Origin: Pseudomonas violetae
GTDB lineage: Bacteria > Pseudomonadota > Gammaproteobacteria > Pseudomonadales > Pseudomonadaceae
DNA: 64,000 bases
Reading direction: 5' to 3'
Assembly: GCF_023072615.1 (NCBI RefSeq)
Contig: NZ_JAKNRW010000019.1
Span: forward strand, 1-64,000
Both the position numbers and the translations under genes were made by a program. Position 1 is the first letter of the stretch. Every line of letters starts with the position of its first letter. Of the stretch, positions 51,092-58,857 are shown piece by piece. The notes below the pieces were generated by a model that searched no databases, was not told where the DNA came from, and saw only the letters and a list, made by a program, of their open reading frames with translations.

Positions 51092-51781
51092 TTAAAAGAT
51101 GACCGCCAACGCCCGCAGCCGCTCGGCATCGATAATTTCTATCTCGCCATACCTTAAGCTGACGACTCCCTGCCCTTGCAGCTCCTTGAGCAACTGGTTG
51201 GTGGTCTGCCGCGACAGTGACAGCATCGACGCCAGTTGCTCTTGTGGCAGATGCAGCACCCGACGCGGCGGTTCGATTTCGCCATAGCTGTCGGCGATCA
51301 TCAGCAATCGATGCGCCAGGCGCGCCGGGGCCGGCAGCAGGCTCAGCTGTTCGAGGTTGATGAAAGTCAGGCGCAGCTTCTGGCTCATCAGTAATGCCAG
51401 TTGCCGCCAATACAGCGGTTGCTCGTCGAGCATCGCCAACAGCGCAGTTTGCGGGATATGCAGCAGCGTGCACTGGCCCAGGCTGAAGGCGTCGTGGGTC
51501 CGCGCCTGCCCATCGAACAGGCAGATCTCACCGAACCAGTGCGGCGGTTCCACCAGGCTCAACAGCGCTTCCTTGCCCTGTTCGTTAACCGCGCCGATCC
51601 GCACGGCGCCTTCGAGCACCGCGTACAGCCCGCATGGCGGGTCACCGCGCTGGAACAAACGTTGCCCCGCGGACAAGCGCCGCAGCCTGGCCGCTGCCAG
51701 CAGACTATCCTGTAGAGGAACAGGCAGATGACTGAACCACTGGCCGCTCATCAAGCGCTCACGCCAGATCTGCATGTCCAT
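51092..51781 (-). CDS. Crp/Fnr-family transcriptional regulator
   Basis: The 229-residue protein has a cyclic-nucleotide-binding-type beta roll (LSAGQRLFQRGDPPCGLYAVLEGAVRIG, WFGEICLFDG) and a C-terminal winged helix (LPQEQLASMLSLSRQTTNQLLKELQGQGVV). Key Arg/Ser of true cAMP binding are not obvious. The ATG at 51781 follows AAGGAG. It is divergent from an Mpo1-like gene, and lies ahead of a receiver-only regulator on its own strand. It probably controls one or both of its neighbours. Confidence 0.85.
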   Translation of the reverse strand: MDMQIWRERLMSGQWFSHLPVPLQDSLLAAARLRRLSAGQRLFQRGDPPCGLYAVLEGAVRIGAVNEQGKEALLSLVEPPHWFGEICLFDGQARTHDAFSLGQCTLLHIPQTALLAMLDEQPLYWRQLALLMSQKLRLTFINLEQLSLLPAPARLAHRLLMIADSYGEIEPPRRVLHLPQEQLASMLSLSRQTTNQLLKELQGQGVVSLRYGEIEIIDAERLRALAVIF

Positions 51782-51865
51782 GAAAACTCCTTGAGATTGT
51801 CGCCTGGCTGACAGAGCAAAAGAACCAAGCGGTGGATGATCACTCACCCTACAGGAGGAATAACA

Positions 51866-52387
51866 ATGAAAAAAAGCCTGGTTGACCATCTCGGCCAATA
51901 CGCCACCTATCACCGTGACCCGCGCAACATTGCCACTCACTTCATTGGCATTCCGCTGATTGTCGTGGCCGTGGCGGTGCTGTTGTCCCGCCCGCAGTGG
52001 GCCGCAGGCTGGCTTTCACCGGCGGTGCTGGTATCGCTGGCGTCGGCCTGGTTCTACCTGCGCCTGGAGTTGCGTCTCGGGCTGTTGATGACCGTGCTCC
52101 TGGGTTTGTGCATCTGGGCCGGTCATGTGTTGGCGCAGCAGAGCACGCTGGTATGGCTGGCGAGCGGCATCGGCCTGTTTGTGGTGGGCTGGGCAATCCA
52201 GTTTGTCGGCCATCACTATGAAGGACGTAAACCGGCCTTTGTCGATGATGTGACGGGGTTGATTGTCGGCCCGTTGTTTGTGGTGGCGGAGCTGGCATTT
52301 TTGCTGGGGTTGCGGCGAGAGTTGAAAGAGCAGATCGAGGCGCGGGCGGGCGGGGTTCGAGTCAATCCAAAGCGCGCTGCTGCTTAG
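51866..52387 (+). CDS. Mpo1-like (DUF962) membrane protein
   Basis: The 173-residue protein has four hydrophobic helices (about 30-44, 48-65, 68-88, 92-115) and the family start KKSLVDHLGQYATYHRDPRNIATHFIGIPL, in which His 8, 16 and 25 are conserved. The yeast homologue Mpo1 is an Fe(II) dioxygenase that shortens 2-hydroxy fatty acids. The C-terminal half continues with GHHYEGRKPAFVDD, also family-typical. AGGAGG ahead of ATG 51866 marks the start. A role in lipid turnover is inferred from the family. Confidence 0.83.
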   Translation: MKKSLVDHLGQYATYHRDPRNIATHFIGIPLIVVAVAVLLSRPQWAAGWLSPAVLVSLASAWFYLRLELRLGLLMTVLLGLCIWAGHVLAQQSTLVWLASGIGLFVVGWAIQFVGHHYEGRKPAFVDDVTGLIVGPLFVVAELAFLLGLRRELKEQIEARAGGVRVNPKRAAA

Positions 52388-52440
52388 ATCGCCATCGTCG
52401 GTACGGCTCCCACAGGGACTTTGTGAACCACACAAATCCG

Positions 52441-52480
52441 TGTAGGAGCTGCCGCAGGCTCGGCCCGCGATCGGACGATG
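52441..52480. repeat. Single repeat of the CTCGGCCCGCGATCGGACGAT type
   Basis: TAGGAGCTGCCGCAGGCTCG followed by GCCCGCGATCGGACGATG. A related sequence occurs at 56411-56440. It follows the Mpo1-like gene and ends before cysA. Confidence 0.6.
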
Positions 52481-52488
52481 TTTTGGTC

Positions 52489-53478
52489 TTAGATATTAGC
52501 GAGTTTCTGCCAAACCTTCGGTTTGAAGAACAGTGTCTCGCCCCTCACCAACCCAGTCAGGCTGTCGTGGTCCTTGACCACTTCCGCCTCGATCAGCTCG
52601 CTCTGGCCTTCGACTTTCAGCGTCACACGGGTTGTCGCACCCAGCGGGCGGATATCCCGCACTTCGGCCGCATGGTGATCCTCCAGCTCATGGCGCGACA
52701 GCGAAACTTCGTGAGGACGGAACAGCACGTGGTTGTCTTCGCCCAGGTGCAACCGGTTCGAATCCCCCAGGAAGTGATAGACGAAATCGCTGGCCGGGTT
52801 TTCGTAGACGTCACCCGGTGAGCCGATCTGCTCGATCACGCCCTTGTTCATCACCACGATACGATCGGCGACTTCCATGGCCTCTTCCTGGTCGTGGGTC
52901 ACGAACACTGACGTCAGGTTGATGTCTTCGTGCAAGCGTGCCAACCAGCGACGCAGCTCCTTGCGGACCTTGGCGTCGAGGGCGCCGAACGGTTCATCAA
53001 GCAGCAGCACTTTAGGCTCTACTGCCAAAGCGCGGGCCAAGGCAATACGCTGGCGCTGACCACCGGAAAGCTGTTCCGGATAGCGGTCCGACAGCCAGTC
53101 CAACTGCACCATATTCAGTAGTTCGTGAACCTTCACCGCGATCTGGCTTTCGCTCGGGCGCTGGTTTTTCGGCTTCATGCGCAGGCCGAACGCGACGTTG
53201 TCGAACACCGTCATGTGGCGAAACAGCGCGTAGTGCTGGAACACAAAACCGACGTTGCGATCACGTACATCGTGGCCGGAAACGTCTTCACCGTGGAACA
53301 CGATATTGCCCTGATCCGGCGTCTCCAGGCCGGCGATAATCCGCAGCAGCGTGGTCTTGCCGCAACCCGAGGGGCCGAGCAGCGCCACGAGTTCGCCGCT
53401 CTGGATGTCCAGGCTGATGTTGTCCAGCGCCTTGAACGCGTTGAAATTCTTGCTGACGTTACGCACTTCGATCGACAT
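52489..53478 (-). CDS. cysA: Sulfate/thiosulfate ABC transporter, ATPase
   Basis: The 329-residue ATPase has Walker A GPSGCGKT (about 37-44), signature LSGGQRQR, Walker B LLLDEPFGALD, and His in VTHDQEEA, then a C-terminal TOBE-like regulatory part (GDVYENPASDFVYHFLG onward). It powers sulfate and thiosulfate uptake. It is the last gene of the oscA-sbp-cysT-cysW-cysA run, three bases after cysW. Confidence 0.95.
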   Translation of the reverse strand: MSIEVRNVSKNFNAFKALDNISLDIQSGELVALLGPSGCGKTTLLRIIAGLETPDQGNIVFHGEDVSGHDVRDRNVGFVFQHYALFRHMTVFDNVAFGLRMKPKNQRPSESQIAVKVHELLNMVQLDWLSDRYPEQLSGGQRQRIALARALAVEPKVLLLDEPFGALDAKVRKELRRWLARLHEDINLTSVFVTHDQEEAMEVADRIVVMNKGVIEQIGSPGDVYENPASDFVYHFLGDSNRLHLGEDNHVLFRPHEVSLSRHELEDHHAAEVRDIRPLGATTRVTLKVEGQSELIEAEVVKDHDSLTGLVRGETLFFKPKVWQKLANI

Positions 53479-53481
53479 GAA

Positions 53482-54351
53482 TTATTCCTCCGCAGCGCTG
53501 GCGCGCAGGCGGTTAATACGATTTTCGCTCCACTGCTTCAGCAGCAGGATGAAGAGCGCCATGATCAGCAACAGGCTTGCTACCGCGAACGCGGCTACGT
53601 GGTTGTATTCGTTGTAGAGGATCTCGACGTGCAACGGCAAGGTGTTGGTCACCCCGCGAATGTGTCCGGAAACCACTGACACCGCACCGAATTCACCCAT
53701 GGCCCGCGCGGTACACAGCACCACGCCATAGATCAGGCCCCATTTGATGTTGGGAACGGTGACGTGCCAGAACATCTGCCAACCATTGGCCCCCAGCAGC
53801 CGCGCGGCTTCTTCTTCCTGGGTTCCCTGCTCCTGCATCAGCGGGATCAGTTCGCGCGCCACGAATGGCACCGTGACAAAGATCGTCGCCAGCACGATGC
53901 CCGGCAAGGCGAAAACGATCTGGATGTCGTGATCCTGCAGCCAAGGCCCGAACAGGCCTTGGGCACCGAACATCAGCACGTAGACCAGGCCGGCGATGAC
54001 TGGCGACACCGAGAACGGCAGGTCGATCAGGGTCACCAGTATGCTCTTGCCGCGAAATGAGTACTTGCTCACGCACCACGCCGCGCTCACCCCAAACACC
54101 ACGTTCAGGGGCACCGAGATCAACACCGCAATCAAGGTGAGCTTCAGCGCGGAGAGCGCGTCGGGCTCGAAGATCGCGGTAAAGAATGCACCGAGACCCA
54201 TCTTCAAGCCCTGGGACACCACGATGATCAACGGCAGCAACAGGAACAGGGTAAACACCAGCCAGCCGAGACCAATCAGGACCCGACGCGAACTGGCACT
54301 GCCACGACGGGCTGCGTTGGAGGAAGCTGCAGCAATAGACGATTGGGACAT
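53482..54351 (-). CDS. cysW: Sulfate ABC transporter, permease CysW
   Basis: The 289-residue permease has six membrane helices and the EAA loop (QEEEAARLLGANGWQMFWHVTVPNIKWGLIYG). It forms a heterodimeric channel with CysT. A 12-bp gap to cysT and three bases to cysA show operon structure. ATG at 54351 gives MSQSSIAAASS, a slightly long polar N-terminus. Confidence 0.95.
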   Translation of the reverse strand: MSQSSIAAASSNAARRGSASSRRVLIGLGWLVFTLFLLLPLIIVVSQGLKMGLGAFFTAIFEPDALSALKLTLIAVLISVPLNVVFGVSAAWCVSKYSFRGKSILVTLIDLPFSVSPVIAGLVYVLMFGAQGLFGPWLQDHDIQIVFALPGIVLATIFVTVPFVARELIPLMQEQGTQEEEAARLLGANGWQMFWHVTVPNIKWGLIYGVVLCTARAMGEFGAVSVVSGHIRGVTNTLPLHVEILYNEYNHVAAFAVASLLLIMALFILLLKQWSENRINRLRASAAEE

Positions 54352-54363
54352 TTGTGCGCCTCC

Positions 54364-55182
54364 TTATGGGGTTTCGATACGACGTTGCAGCAAGTTGATC
54401 AGCAGCAACAGGACGAAGGAAACCACCAGCATCAACACACCGATGGACGTGGCGCCGGTGTAATCGTACTGGTCGAGCTTGACCATGATCAGCAGCGGCA
54501 GAATTTCAGTTTTCATCGGCATGTTGCCGGCGATGAAAATCACCGAGCCGTATTCGCCAACTCCACGGGCAAAGGCCAGGGCAAAGCCAGTCAACCAGGC
54601 TGGCAACAGCGCAGGCACCAGAATATAGCGAAACACCTGTATGGGTTTGGCACCCAGGCACGCCGCGGCTTCTTCGACTTCACGTGGAATATCGGCCAAT
54701 ACCGGCTGTACCGTACGCACTACGAATGGAAGCGTGACAAACGTCAGCGCGAGGGTGATGCCCAGGGGTGTGTAGGCGATCTTGAAGCCCAGATCCGCAG
54801 CCAACTGGCCAATCCAGCCATTAGGCGCGTAGAGCGCAGTCAGCGCGATGCCGGCCACGGCGGTAGGCAAGGCGAAGGGCAAGTCGATCATTGCATCGAT
54901 GATCTTGCGACCCGGGAAGGTATAACGCACCAGCACCCAGGCCAGCAGTGTGCCGATGATGCCGTTGATGATCGCGGCATAAAACGCAGTACCTAAGCTC
55001 AGCTTCAACGCCGCCAGTACTCGAGGCGCGGAGATGATTGCCCAGAACTGATCCCAGGTGAGTTGAGAGGCGTGCACAAACATCGCCGCCAGTGGTATGA
55101 GCACAATCAGGCTGAGGTACACCAAGGTGTAGCCCAGCGTCAGCCCGAAGCCGGGTATGACGGGGGAGATACGACGCGACAT
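54364..55182 (-). CDS. cysT: Sulfate ABC transporter, permease CysT
   Basis: The 272-residue permease has six helices and the EAA loop (PREVEEAAACLGAKPIQVFRYILVPALLPAWLTGF). The PGFGLTLGYTLVYLSLIVLIPL start is typical of CysT (CysU). It forms the sulfate channel with CysW. A REP-like pair separates it from sbp. Confidence 0.95.
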   Translation of the reverse strand: MSRRISPVIPGFGLTLGYTLVYLSLIVLIPLAAMFVHASQLTWDQFWAIISAPRVLAALKLSLGTAFYAAIINGIIGTLLAWVLVRYTFPGRKIIDAMIDLPFALPTAVAGIALTALYAPNGWIGQLAADLGFKIAYTPLGITLALTFVTLPFVVRTVQPVLADIPREVEEAAACLGAKPIQVFRYILVPALLPAWLTGFALAFARGVGEYGSVIFIAGNMPMKTEILPLLIMVKLDQYDYTGATSIGVLMLVVSFVLLLLINLLQRRIETP

Positions 55183-55209
55183 AAAAGTCCTTGGTTAAAA
55201 ACGCATCAA

Positions 55210-55300
55210 TGTGGGAGCGAGCCTGCTCGCGAAGAGGCAGAGTCAGTCAACATCTCTGTTACTGAAGATACCGCCTTCGCGAGCAGGCTCGCTCCCACAT
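55210..55300. repeat. REPIN-like inverted pair between sbp and cysT
   Basis: GTGGGAGCGAGCCTGCTCGCGA and the inverse copy (shown here by its core GCGAGCAGGCTCGCTCCCAC) face each other. A stable hairpin inside the operon could lower cysT expression relative to sbp or protect the sbp end of the message. Confidence 0.85.
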
Positions 55301-55321
55301 GTTTATGGGCTCGTTTCGAGA

Positions 55322-56335
55322 TTACTGCGCCTGATAGATCTGGTCGAACACGCCACCGTCATTAAAGAATTTCGGTTGAGCCGTTTTCCAGCCGCCGAAG
55401 TCTTTGTCGATGGTCACCAGCTCCAGTTTCGGGAACTGCTGGGCGTACTTGGCGGCGACGTCCTTATCACGTGGACGGTAGAAATTCTTCGCCGCAATTT
55501 CCTGACCGGCCGGGCTATACAGGTGCTTAAGATAGGCTTCGGCGATCTGCTCGTTGCCCTTTTTCTCGGCGTTCTTGTCGACCACGGACACTGGAGGCTC
55601 GGCAAGGATCGACAGCGAAGGCACGACGATCTCGAATTTGTCAGCCCCGCCATCTTCCTTCAGGGCCAGGAAGGCTTCGTTTTCCCAAGCCAGCAACACG
55701 TCGCCCTGGCCATTGTTGACGAACGTGATGGTCGAACCGCGAGCGCCGGTGTCCAGCACGGGTACGTGCTTGAACAGGGTCTGCACATATTCCTTGGCCT
55801 TGGCTTCGTTACCGCCGTTGGCTTTCAGGCCATAAGCCCAGGCCGCGAGGAAGTTCCAGCGTGCACCGCCGGAGGTTTTTGGATTTGGAGTGATCACCGA
55901 TACATCATTTTTGACCAGGTCGCCCCAGTCCTTGATGCCTTTCGGGTTGCCCTTGCGCACCAGGAACACGATAGTCGAAGTGTAAGGGGTGCTCGCCTCC
56001 GGCAGACGCGTCTGCCAGTCGGCTGGCAGGGTCTTGCCGAGCTTGGCGATTTCGTCAATGTCGCCCGCCAGTGCCAGGGTCACCACGTCGGCACGCAGAC
56101 CGTCGATTACCGCACGGCCCTGCTTGCCCGAACCACCGTGGGACTGCTGGATTTTCACTGAGTCGCCAGCGTGATCTTTCTGCCAGAATTTAACGAATTC
56201 AGCGTTGTATTCCTGATACAGCTCGCGGGTCGGGTCGTACGACACGTTAAGCAGCTCGTAATCCTTGGCAACCGCAGAACCAGCAAAAAGGGCGCTGGCC
56301 AGGGCGGCCAAAGCGAAATGACGAATCGACGACAT
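55322..56335 (-). CDS. sbp: Periplasmic sulfate-binding protein
   Basis: The 337-residue protein has a signal peptide (about 1-23, ending GSAVA) and the sulfate-binding fold: YELLNVSYDPTRELYQEYN, IQQSHGGSGKQGRAVIDG (the Ser/Gly loop that holds sulfate) and NPKTSGGARWNFLAAWAYG. It delivers sulfate to CysT/CysW. ATG at 56335 follows GGAGCTTTCACC. It lies after oscA and before cysT in the operon. Confidence 0.95.
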   Translation of the reverse strand: MSSIRHFALAALASALFAGSAVAKDYELLNVSYDPTRELYQEYNAEFVKFWQKDHAGDSVKIQQSHGGSGKQGRAVIDGLRADVVTLALAGDIDEIAKLGKTLPADWQTRLPEASTPYTSTIVFLVRKGNPKGIKDWGDLVKNDVSVITPNPKTSGGARWNFLAAWAYGLKANGGNEAKAKEYVQTLFKHVPVLDTGARGSTITFVNNGQGDVLLAWENEAFLALKEDGGADKFEIVVPSLSILAEPPVSVVDKNAEKKGNEQIAEAYLKHLYSPAGQEIAAKNFYRPRDKDVAAKYAQQFPKLELVTIDKDFGGWKTAQPKFFNDGGVFDQIYQAQ

Positions 56336-56410
56336 GGTGAAAGCTCCTGGAATTCTGATTGTGTAGGCTTTTTTTGATTTTCTGGAATCGCAGTGCCCGC
56401 TCAACAATTA

Positions 56411-56440
56411 TCCGAAGGCTCGGGCCCCGCTCGGACGATC
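56411..56440. repeat. Degenerate repeat between oscA and sbp
   Basis: CCGAAGGCTCGGGCCCCGCTCGGACGATC, written here in core form GGCTCGGGCC, matches the copy at 52441-52480 with changes. Confidence 0.45.
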
Positions 56441-56445
56441 ATTGC

Positions 56446-56628
56446 TCAGCTCGGTTTGTTGCCCGGATGCTGCAAACGGAATTTTTCCTTACGTTCGATC
56501 TGGACGATCTGAGCGTTGTGCACAGTGATTTCCACTGCCCCAAACCGCAGGTCCCGCAATGCGCTCTGAATCTCGCGCAAGATGGTTGCTTCGTCCTGGC
56601 CGTCAACGCTACGCAGGGATGCGCTCAT
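56446..56628 (-). CDS. oscA: OscA-type small sulfur-starvation protein (DUF2292)
   Basis: The 60-residue protein matches the small OscA/YezD family: ILREIQSALRDLRFGAVEITVHNAQIVQIERKEKFR, a helix followed by two strands, as in a minimal nucleic-acid or protein contact fold. OscA was described in Pseudomonas as required for using organosulfur compounds under stress; its biochemical role is not settled. AAGGAG lies before ATG 56628. It opens the sulfate operon, and an AT-rich palindrome lies about 85-105 bp upstream. Confidence 0.88.
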   Translation of the reverse strand: MSASLRSVDGQDEATILREIQSALRDLRFGAVEITVHNAQIVQIERKEKFRLQHPGNKPS

Positions 56629-56710
56629 GGTGCTGCTCCTTCGACTGAGAGGTTGCCTGACAGTGGCGGCACTGTTTGCGGCGTGAGACCAATAGTAGAT
56701 AGGTGCAGAT

Positions 56711-56735
56711 ATTCTTAAAAAGACTATTTAAGAAT
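56711..56735. promoter_or_regulatory. Palindromic site upstream of oscA
   Basis: ATTCTTAAA and TTTAAGAAT are perfect 9-bp inverted arms around AAGACTA, in an AT-rich patch 83-107 bp before oscA. It resembles motifs upstream of tauA and the first sfnB gene. A CysB-type activator site is a context-based guess. Confidence 0.5.
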
Positions 56736-56791
56736 GTTTATATAACCAGAAGTAGTATTTGACGGGGCGAGGGCGGGTGATCTTTCAAGGC

Positions 56792-58723
56792 TTAACAAAT
56801 AACTGGCGCCCGCGACCAGTCGAGCTCCAGAGCAGGCATTGGCCGCGCGAACCAGTACCCCTGGCCCAGATCGCAGTCCTGTTCGAGCAGGAAACCTGCC
56901 TGCTCGACTTGCTCGATCCCTTCGGCGTGCACCTGCATGCCCATGCTCTTGGCCAACGCGATAATCACCCGCACGATCGCCACATCGTCCTCATCCCACG
57001 GCAGCCCGACGACGAAACCCTGGTCGATCTTGAGTTTCTGTACCGGCAAGCGTTTGAGCCGCAGCAAGGAAGAATAGCCGGTGCCGAAATCATCGATGGC
57101 CAGGCGCACGCCCAGCTCACGAAGGCGATGCATCTGTTCCAGCGCCACTTCGGGGTCATGCATCACCGCACTTTCGGTCACTTCCAGCTCCAGATAAGCC
57201 GGATCCAGACCTGTATCGCGCAGCACCTGCGCCACCTGTTGATACAGCTCGCGACGGGCAAATAGCCGCGATGACACATTCACCGCAACAAACGACAATA
57301 CAACGCCGGACTGCTGCCATTGGCACATTTGCTGACACGCCTGCAGCATGACCCAGGCATCGATTTCGGCGATCAGGCCGGTACGCTCGGCGACGGGGAT
57401 GAACTCGGCAGGCGACACCAATCCACGCTGGGGGTGCTCCCAGCGAACCAGCGCCTCGACGCCAATCAGTCGACTGGTCTTGAGGTCGTGGACCGGCTGG
57501 TAATACACCCGCAACTCATGCCGCTCCAGCGCCCTGCGCAACTCGAACGCGGTCTCGACCCGCTGCTGGGCCTGGGCAGTAAGCTCTTCGGTGTAAAGGG
57601 CATAGCTGTCGCGGCCAGCATTTTTCGCCTTGGACAAGGCCGAGTCGGCGTTACGCAACAACTGCTCGGCACTCAGAGCGTCGCCGGGGAACAGGCTGAT
57701 ACCAACGCTGGCATTGATGAACAGCTGATTGCCGTCGAGAAGGAAGGGTTGCTTGAAGCCGTCAATGATTCGCTGGGCCAGCGCCGCCGCGTGGACCAGT
57801 TGTGGGCAATCCTCTGCGAGGACGGCGAATTCGTCGCCCCCGAGGCGGGCCAAGGTAATTCCCGGCCCGAACATCGCGAGTAAACGCTCGGCCACTGCCT
57901 TGAGCAACTGATCGCCCACTGTATGCCCAAGGCTGTCGTTGATCATCTTGAAGTGATCCAGATCGATCGCCAGCAACGCGCAGCCACGCTTGTGTGCCTG
58001 CGCCGACGCCACAGCCTGTTCGGCGCGGTCAGTGAACAGCAGACGATTGGGTAAATCGGTCAGTGGATCGTGATGGGCAAGATGGGTCAGCTCATTCTCG
58101 GAGTTCTTGATTGCGCTGATGTCGGAGAACACCGCCACGTATTGGCTTACCCGGCCGTCATCGTCGCGAACGATACGGATCGTCTGCCATTGCGGATAGA
58201 TTTCCCCACTTTTGCGCCGATTCCAGATTTCACCGCTCCACTCGCCAGCGCTATTGAGCGTCGCGAACATGGCTTGGTAGAAACTCGCCGGATGGCGGCC
58301 GGATTTGAACAGGCTGGGCTGCTGGCCCATCACTTCTTCGCGCTGATATCCGGTGATCTGCATGAATGCCCGGTTGACGTGAACGATCAAACCTTTGTCG
58401 CTGGTCACCAGCACGCCTTCGCGGGTGCAATCGAACACGGCCGCCGCCTGACGCAGCCGCTCTCGATCGGCAGAGCGCTCGCGCAACTGTGCACCAATCC
58501 CCAGGCAGCGGAACAAACGCGCGCGGGCAATGTAAATACTTCCTGCGCTTAGGGCTATCCAGGCGTAACCGTTGATCAGTTGCCAGCGCAACGCCTCGGT
58601 CGAATCATCAAATAAACTGTTTAATGCAAAACCACTCAGCGTAAGCCAGACAACGGAAAGCAGCAGATAAAGCAGCGCTGCACGCAAGGCATCGCGACAG
58701 GTAGCAGACATTAGGTCTTCCAT
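56792..58723 (-). CDS. Membrane PAS-GGDEF-EAL protein (c-di-GMP turnover)
   Basis: The 643-residue protein starts with two membrane helices (about 13-35 and 48-65), then a PAS domain (about 90-205, VNRAFMQITGYQREEVMGQQ), a GGDEF domain with intact LGGDEFAVL and an EAL domain with intact EALVRW, DDFGTGYSS, LKIDQGF and GQGYWFARP. It may therefore make or break c-di-GMP depending on signal. By position next to oscA and desA it corresponds to the P. aeruginosa PA0285 (PipA) gene, as I recall. ATG at 58723 is chosen because GAGGTG lies just upstream; the frame opens further at 58762. Confidence 0.9.
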   Translation of the reverse strand: MEDLMSATCRDALRAALLYLLLSVVWLTLSGFALNSLFDDSTEALRWQLINGYAWIALSAGSIYIARARLFRCLGIGAQLRERSADRERLRQAAAVFDCTREGVLVTSDKGLIVHVNRAFMQITGYQREEVMGQQPSLFKSGRHPASFYQAMFATLNSAGEWSGEIWNRRKSGEIYPQWQTIRIVRDDDGRVSQYVAVFSDISAIKNSENELTHLAHHDPLTDLPNRLLFTDRAEQAVASAQAHKRGCALLAIDLDHFKMINDSLGHTVGDQLLKAVAERLLAMFGPGITLARLGGDEFAVLAEDCPQLVHAAALAQRIIDGFKQPFLLDGNQLFINASVGISLFPGDALSAEQLLRNADSALSKAKNAGRDSYALYTEELTAQAQQRVETAFELRRALERHELRVYYQPVHDLKTSRLIGVEALVRWEHPQRGLVSPAEFIPVAERTGLIAEIDAWVMLQACQQMCQWQQSGVVLSFVAVNVSSRLFARRELYQQVAQVLRDTGLDPAYLELEVTESAVMHDPEVALEQMHRLRELGVRLAIDDFGTGYSSLLRLKRLPVQKLKIDQGFVVGLPWDEDDVAIVRVIIALAKSMGMQVHAEGIEQVEQAGFLLEQDCDLGQGYWFARPMPALELDWSRAPVIC

Positions 58724-58857
58724 GCACCTCAAAATGGTTGCGATTATAGAGTAAAGAAACATCCAGCCACTCTTATCTGAAACGGTGACTGGTTTTATCT
58801 GCGCGCTCGGTGATAATGCGAGGGCTATTTATTTCTTTATCGAGGGCCCTACAGCCT

